A stretch of 54,268 nucleotides of DNA, from assembly GCA_910584435.1 (NCBI GenBank), contig CAJUAP010000027.1, positions 1 through 54,268 of the forward strand. The letters run 5' to 3'. Positions 50,493 to 54,268 of this stretch are shown here, piece after piece. This DNA comes from an uncultured Acetatifactor sp. (GTDB lineage Bacteria > Bacillota > Clostridia > Lachnospirales > Lachnospiraceae). How positions within the stretch are numbered: the first letter of the stretch is position 1; the number at the start of each line of letters is the position of its first letter. Below the pieces are notes generated by a model. That model had not been told where the DNA came from. It saw nothing but the letters and a program-made list of their open reading frames with translations, and made no database searches. The position numbers and the translations under genes were made by a program.

Positions 50493-52640
50493 TCAACGGT
50501 TCTCATCCAGGTACAACTGCACCCGGTTATTTATCACGCTTATTACTTCATCTGTGCTTTTGCTTCCGTTGAAAAAATCTTCTGATTCCTCAAGGATAAT
50601 TGCACGAATGGGGTTTGTCCGGATGGGTAAGGGTTTGGCTTCCTGGATTGCTCTTTTGTATTCTTCCTGTTTTTCTTTCGAAGTATCCGGATTTAAAGGC
50701 GGATAATATGCTGCTTTTGTTATGGGGGGATTGGCAATTCTGTCCACCCACATCTGCACCCATATGTCAAAAGCCTTCTTCTGTACGGGTGGTGTGGGAT
50801 AAGTAATATCATTCTGGGTCTCATCTCCAATCAGGTAAGAGATAAATTCCCATGCGGCATCCTTGTGGAGGGAATTGGCGTTTATTGCCAGTGTAGACCA
50901 GGAACTGGAAACAGCGTGGCGGCCGTCATCAAACAAAATTCCGCAAGGAACCTTTCCGGCATCGATCTGTTCTGCCGTTCCTCTGAAATTTATTACATTA
51001 TTATAATATCTATTGCTGTAGATATTGGATACCAAATCTTTTCTGCCGTCATCACCATAACGTTTTGATGCTTCCAGCAGCTTCCTGAACAGAGAGGTAT
51101 TGAAATTACAACTGTCCCGTTCCCAGTCCACCATACCCCAGAGGGTTTCTGTTCCTCTTAAAAACGAGTCCAGTACCATGGCCGAGTCATAGCCGGAATA
51201 TACGCCGTTTCCGTCCCAGGAGAGCAGGGCGTCCGCCAGGGTCTCTATGTCATCAGGTGCCTCATGGTTTCCCAGCACTTCCTGGGCAATTTCTGTGTCC
51301 CAGATATCCATTTTGTAGTTGATGCCGTAAATCTGTTCTCCCTGTCGCCAGCTGGAGAAGACCAGTGGGAAATAATCCTCTTCCTCAATGCCGGAAGCTT
51401 CTATATAGGGTGTTAGTTCCTCCAGAGCGCCTTTTTCCAGCATCCCTACGATATAATCGCCCAGGAAGTCTTCTCCGCACAGGATATCCGGTCCTTTCCC
51501 GGCACCTATCTGAATGCTGGTCAGCCGGGCAAAATCAGCCACATCATTCCCTAATCCACAATCCTCCAGAATCACATGATAGGTATCGTTATTTTTGTTA
51601 AAAAGGGCAGTCCGTTCTCCAAGCCAGGATTCGTCATAGAATGATCCCCGTACAACAAGGGGGATTCTCTGCACTTTTTCCATATGCAGCTTCTCCACAT
51701 AGCGGTTCACTCCGATAAAATCTGTCCAGAGGAGTTCTATGCAGCCATCTTCCAGTACGCGGAAATCCTGTAAAGTCATGTTCCATTTCCATATATAGGA
51801 TGTTCCCGCAAAGTACAGGACAGGCGAGAGGCTTCCGTCAGAGACATTTACTTTCATGATTTTGGAAGTAATTTCCTGATCGGAATTGCCTGTCACTGCC
51901 GGGGCATCACCTGCGGAACCAAGATACATACCATATGCAAAGGGTATCTCTATCTTGGACTCCGGAATAAGTGTTCCGGTTTCGGAGTCTAATTCTGCAA
52001 GCAGACGTGTGTTATCTTGCTCTTCCCGCAATTGCAGGTATATCCTGCCGTCTTCCAGCTGACAGAAATCTTCTATAATGACACCGGGCTCCGGCTTATT
52101 TTCATATAAGACTTTCCCGGATGATTGAATTTTTACAATAGAGCTTTCAGCCTGGTATTTTCCTGTGACTGTGTATGGGTAAGCAGTGCGGTAACAGTAG
52201 AAATCTCCGTTCTGGTCAAGGTACCATTGGTAATCCGGGGAATAACCAATATATTGAAAAGGGGCATCCGGCAGCAGAAGTTCAAGGGATCCGTCTTTTG
52301 TGTACAAATAGATTTTGGATTCTTTCAAATTCCGCATTGCCCAGAGCTGAATCGGCTCACCCTGATAAAATTGTGTGCCCACAGGGATATAGCCGGTTCC
52401 GCCCATGAGAACTGCCATTGATAATTGTTCATTCTGTGGATTTTTCTCCCACAATTTTGCATCAAAGTCATCTTGTTCTACAGCAAGATCATAGTATTCC
52501 TTCCTTTCGGTAATAGCGGTCAGATCTTCCATGCCTGGCGCTATCCCCTGCCATGTGGTTCCATCATTTTCCCTCCGGCCGCAAGCTGATGGAAACATGC
52601 AGAACAGAAACAATATTGTCATTAAAATGTATTTTCTCAT
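50493..52640 (-). CDS. Lipoprotein of the extracellular solute-binding type, 715 aa
   Basis: A 715-residue secreted lipoprotein. The signal peptide MRKYILMTILFLFCMFPSAC ends in a lipobox whose cysteine (residue 20) would be lipidated. Residues about 90-310 contain repeated beta-rich blocks (KIYLYTKDGSLELLLP, YQWYLDQNGDFYCY, DGRIYLQL) suggesting a propeller. Residues about 330-690 resemble ABC-type sugar-binding proteins (LFNKNNDTYHVILE, IGAGKGPDILCGEDF, LTPYI, HKDAAWEFISYLIG). No permease or ATPase genes are adjacent, so it is an orphan binding or sensing protein. It has a consensus promoter and a hairpin in its leader. Confidence 0.82.
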   Translation of the reverse strand: MRKYILMTILFLFCMFPSACGRRENDGTTWQGIAPGMEDLTAITERKEYYDLAVEQDDFDAKLWEKNPQNEQLSMAVLMGGTGYIPVGTQFYQGEPIQLWAMRNLKESKIYLYTKDGSLELLLPDAPFQYIGYSPDYQWYLDQNGDFYCYRTAYPYTVTGKYQAESSIVKIQSSGKVLYENKPEPGVIIEDFCQLEDGRIYLQLREEQDNTRLLAELDSETGTLIPESKIEIPFAYGMYLGSAGDAPAVTGNSDQEITSKIMKVNVSDGSLSPVLYFAGTSYIWKWNMTLQDFRVLEDGCIELLWTDFIGVNRYVEKLHMEKVQRIPLVVRGSFYDESWLGERTALFNKNNDTYHVILEDCGLGNDVADFARLTSIQIGAGKGPDILCGEDFLGDYIVGMLEKGALEELTPYIEASGIEEEDYFPLVFSSWRQGEQIYGINYKMDIWDTEIAQEVLGNHEAPDDIETLADALLSWDGNGVYSGYDSAMVLDSFLRGTETLWGMVDWERDSCNFNTSLFRKLLEASKRYGDDGRKDLVSNIYSNRYYNNVINFRGTAEQIDAGKVPCGILFDDGRHAVSSSWSTLAINANSLHKDAAWEFISYLIGDETQNDITYPTPPVQKKAFDIWVQMWVDRIANPPITKAAYYPPLNPDTSKEKQEEYKRAIQEAKPLPIRTNPIRAIILEESEDFFNGSKSTDEVISVINNRVQLYLDENR

Positions 52641-52669
52641 AACATTTTCTCCAAATCTTGTGCATTTTT

Positions 52670-52735
52670 GTCCTGTCCACGCAGGACAGAACCTTACTTT
52701 ATTATTGATTATACTATAAATACTTTAATTGTAAA
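52670..52735 (-). promoter_or_regulatory. Promoter and leader hairpin of the lipoprotein gene
   Basis: On the - strand TTTACA (52735-52730), a 16-bp spacer and TATAAT (52713-52708) form a strong sigma-A promoter. About 20 bp downstream, GTCCTG and CAGGAC (52687-52670) form a 6-bp inverted repeat in the leader, possibly an operator. Confidence 0.75.
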
Positions 52736-52789
52736 ATATAAAAATCAGAGATTATTGCATACATAAGAAATTTTAAGAAAATAAAATTC

Positions 52790-52848
52790 TTGACAAATAT
52801 ATCGTATATTGATATATTGAATTAAAGATATATCGGAAAACGATATAT
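52790..52848 (+). promoter_or_regulatory. Promoter with two PadR-type operator palindromes
   Basis: TTGACA (52790-52795), a 17-bp spacer and TATATT (52813-52818) make a near-consensus promoter. Two palindromes share the half-site ATATATCG: 52797-52817 (ATATATCG, 5 bp, TGATATAT), covering the spacer and -10, and 52828-52848 (ATATATCG, 5 bp, CGATATAT). Their starts are 31 bp apart, about three helical turns, so two dimers would bind the same face. Autorepression by the downstream PadR gene is the likely role. The following 280 bp to the PadR start hold no gene I can support; a 30-codon frame from GTG 52883 is the only candidate. Confidence 0.78.
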
Positions 52849-53129
52849 AGGGAGACGGTATATTTTCAGGTATAATTTTGAGGTGCATAAGCTTGGTATT
52901 GTCACAAATCTGGTGTTGGCTGGATTCAAAGAGGTTTGGGCGCCGTTAGTCCGTTTCGGCAGTGGCAGGAATTAGAGTGGATGAATAAATTTGTGGAAGA
53001 GATTTTGCATTGACAGGAGGCTGGCATAAGGTGTGGCATTGGCGAAAAGGTAATTGAGGGACAAAAGGCAAAGGGGTAAAAAGTCAGGGGATGATGAACA
53101 GAGATTAAGTAGAAAGGCGTAAAACAAAA

Positions 53130-53462
53130 GTGCGGGAGAGGCAGGAGAACGTTCAGAAAAATACGCCGCTGACAGAAGCATTGTTTTATATTCTGCTGTC
53201 AGTGAGGAAGCCGAATCATGGTTACGGGATTATTCAGGAGGTGGAGAAGCTGACTGAGGGAAGAGTAGTGCTTGGCCCCGGAACTTTATATGGGGCCATG
53301 CAGACCATGACTGCAAAGGGCTGGATCCGGGTATTCAGCGCAGAGACGGATTCCCGGAAGAAGAAGGAATATATTATTACGGATTTGGGAAGAGCGGTAT
53401 TTGCGGAAGAGAAAAAGCGTTTGGAAGAGCTGCTTAGAAATGCAGCAATCATGGAGGGGTGA
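53130..53462 (+). CDS. PadR-family transcriptional regulator
   Basis: A 110-residue winged-helix repressor of the PadR family. The motif ALFYILLSVRKPNHGYGIIQ near the N-terminus, GPGTLYGAMQTM as recognition helix and KKEYIITDLGRAVFAEE as the wing are diagnostic. It lacks the long C-terminal domain, so it is of the short PadR-s2 type, which dimerises through its last helix. GTG 53130 is the start. The stop overlaps the DUF2812 gene by four bases, and the pair is common in Clostridia. Operator palindromes lie at the promoter upstream. Confidence 0.92.
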   Translation: MRERQENVQKNTPLTEALFYILLSVRKPNHGYGIIQEVEKLTEGRVVLGPGTLYGAMQTMTAKGWIRVFSAETDSRKKKEYIITDLGRAVFAEEKKRLEELLRNAAIMEG

Positions 53463-54163
53463 AGGAAATGGTAAAATTTCGACTGGGTTTGAACAATGAC
53501 AAGGAGACAGAATGGCTGAATGAAATGGCTCGCAAAGGATATGCCATGACAGGTTTTGCGGCAGGATTTTACAGTTTTGATAAATGCCAGCCGGGTGAGT
53601 ACGTATACCAGATTGACTGTAGCGAAGGTTTATTCCGCGTGAGTAATGATTACAGGGAGTTTATGAGAGAGTCCGGAATTGAAATCGTATGTGTGTGGGG
53701 AATGTGGGTGATTCTGCGGAGAAAGGCGGCGGAGGGGGATTTTGTGCTGTATACGGATGTGGAATCTGCCATTGCATATTACACTAAAACTAAGCGTATA
53801 TTTATGGTTGTTATGGTGATAGAGTGTATCTGTCTGTTTATGGAACTTTTTGTTGTCATGAACGGAAGAAATACAGCGGTTTTTGTGAGTTTCTTTATAA
53901 CAGCCATTATTATTGCAATCCTGAGGGAAGTGATGCGCGTAAGCGATATTTTGGATGATTTAAAGGAGAGAATCGGTCAGGCGGCAGGAAGAAGGAGATT
54001 GCCGTCCATATTGATACCTGTGGGACTGCTGTTTAATGCGGTTGGCTGTGCAATAGTCCCTCATGGCATCTGGTATGAACTGCTGAAGGGATTCTGCTGT
54101 GTGGCTGCGATTATTTTTGCGGTGTCAGGATTCGTGAAGACCAGACGGAACAGGGAGGTATAG
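53459..54163 (+). CDS. DUF2812 membrane protein
   Basis: A 234-residue protein of the DUF2812 family. The N-terminal soluble domain (about residues 1-105) has KETEWLNEMARKGYAMTGF, YSFDKCQPGEYVYQID and GIEIVCVWGMWVILRR. Four hydrophobic helices follow (about residues 118-138, 142-158, 184-200 and 208-224). DUF2812 genes usually lie directly behind a PadR regulator, as here, and are thought to respond to membrane stress, but the function is not established. It starts within the PadR stop region, so the two are translationally coupled. Confidence 0.9.
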   Translation: MKEMVKFRLGLNNDKETEWLNEMARKGYAMTGFAAGFYSFDKCQPGEYVYQIDCSEGLFRVSNDYREFMRESGIEIVCVWGMWVILRRKAAEGDFVLYTDVESAIAYYTKTKRIFMVVMVIECICLFMELFVVMNGRNTAVFVSFFITAIIIAILREVMRVSDILDDLKERIGQAAGRRRLPSILIPVGLLFNAVGCAIVPHGIWYELLKGFCCVAAIIFAVSGFVKTRRNREV

Positions 54164-54218
54164 ACGGAAGAGGTATTTTATCTTGCCCTTTCTGCTTTTA
54201 TTTTCATGAGGAACATGG

Positions 54219-54268
54219 TATAATAAGACCATATTCAAGGCAGGAGACGGCCGGATGGCCATCCATAC
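54219..54268 (+). promoter_or_regulatory. Probable -10 element and start of a gene cut by the window end
   Basis: TATAAT lies at 54219-54224 without a clear -35 element. AGGAG at 54242-54246 is eight bases before ATG 54255, which opens a frame (M-A-I-H) that runs off the window. The product cannot be told. Confidence 0.4.

Noticed and set aside
52883..52975. 30-codon frame from GTG in the PadR leader
   Set aside because: There is no good ribosome binding site and no recognisable product; noted only as the sole small frame there.

Overview
The window looks like a chromosomal stretch from a Gram-positive anaerobe of the class Clostridia, most probably Lachnospiraceae. The reasons are moderate GC, purine-rich strong ribosome binding sites, an Rpn-family nuclease of the Lachnospiraceae type, a PadR/DUF2812 gene pair, and a short CSICNGEQVAGF protein common in these bacteria. 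This assignment is inference from gene content only.

Region 1 (about 0.1-3.8 kb) is a small mobile or formerly mobile segment. It holds a hypothetical gene, an intact tyrosine recombinase, and a TnpB/IS605-OrfB-like protein in which all three RuvC catalytic acids appear to be replaced (A256, P340, R419) while the zinc ribbon is intact. About 200 bp downstream lies a hairpin-rich segment that looks like a structured RNA. One hairpin resembles the 3' end of TnpB guide (omega) RNAs. The pair could be a nuclease-dead, RNA-guided regulator of the TldR kind.

Region 2 (about 3.9-45.4 kb) is a very long run of genes, all on the + strand, often overlapping or separated by a few bases. It encodes synthesis and assembly of an elaborate phosphonate- and heptose-containing glycan. 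Three genes make a nucleotide-activated D-glycero-D-manno-heptose (gmhA, a nucleotidyltransferase-GmhB fusion, hddA). A Dlt-like set (DltD-like protein, adenylation enzyme, carrier protein; no DltB) probably activates an amino acid or other acid. Phosphonopyruvate decarboxylase and a PEP mutase fused to a cytidylyltransferase supply a C-P compound, next to a second nucleotidyltransferase, a sugar epimerase, a phosphoesterase and an unassigned oxidoreductase. Glycosyltransferases of several families (GT2, GT4, GT11, GT32, DUF4422), a CDP-glycerol-transferase-like protein, three radical SAM proteins, two methyltransferase-like proteins, a DegT aminotransferase and an alkaline-phosphatase-superfamily protein complete the locus. 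At least twelve proteins carry the same kind of roughly 100-residue Rossmann-like module (V-I-Y-G-A-G-x-x-G), at the N-terminus, the C-terminus or alone. No flippase, polymerase, ABC exporter or membrane-bound priming transferase is encoded, which suggests cytoplasmic glycan assembly (for example on a protein such as flagellin) or export genes elsewhere. The 11.5-22 kb part is visibly more AT-rich, so the locus looks mosaic. Two gene remnants and several short duplications show recent rearrangement.

Region 3 (about 45.4-54.3 kb) is a mixture of core and accessory genes: an Rpn nuclease, holA (DNA polymerase III delta, - strand), an APH-like kinase fused to a GNAT acetyltransferase (- strand), a small conserved protein, a VanZ-like membrane protein, a 715-residue lipoprotein of the solute-binding type (- strand), and a PadR regulator with a DUF2812 membrane protein behind a promoter carrying two matching operator-like palindromes.
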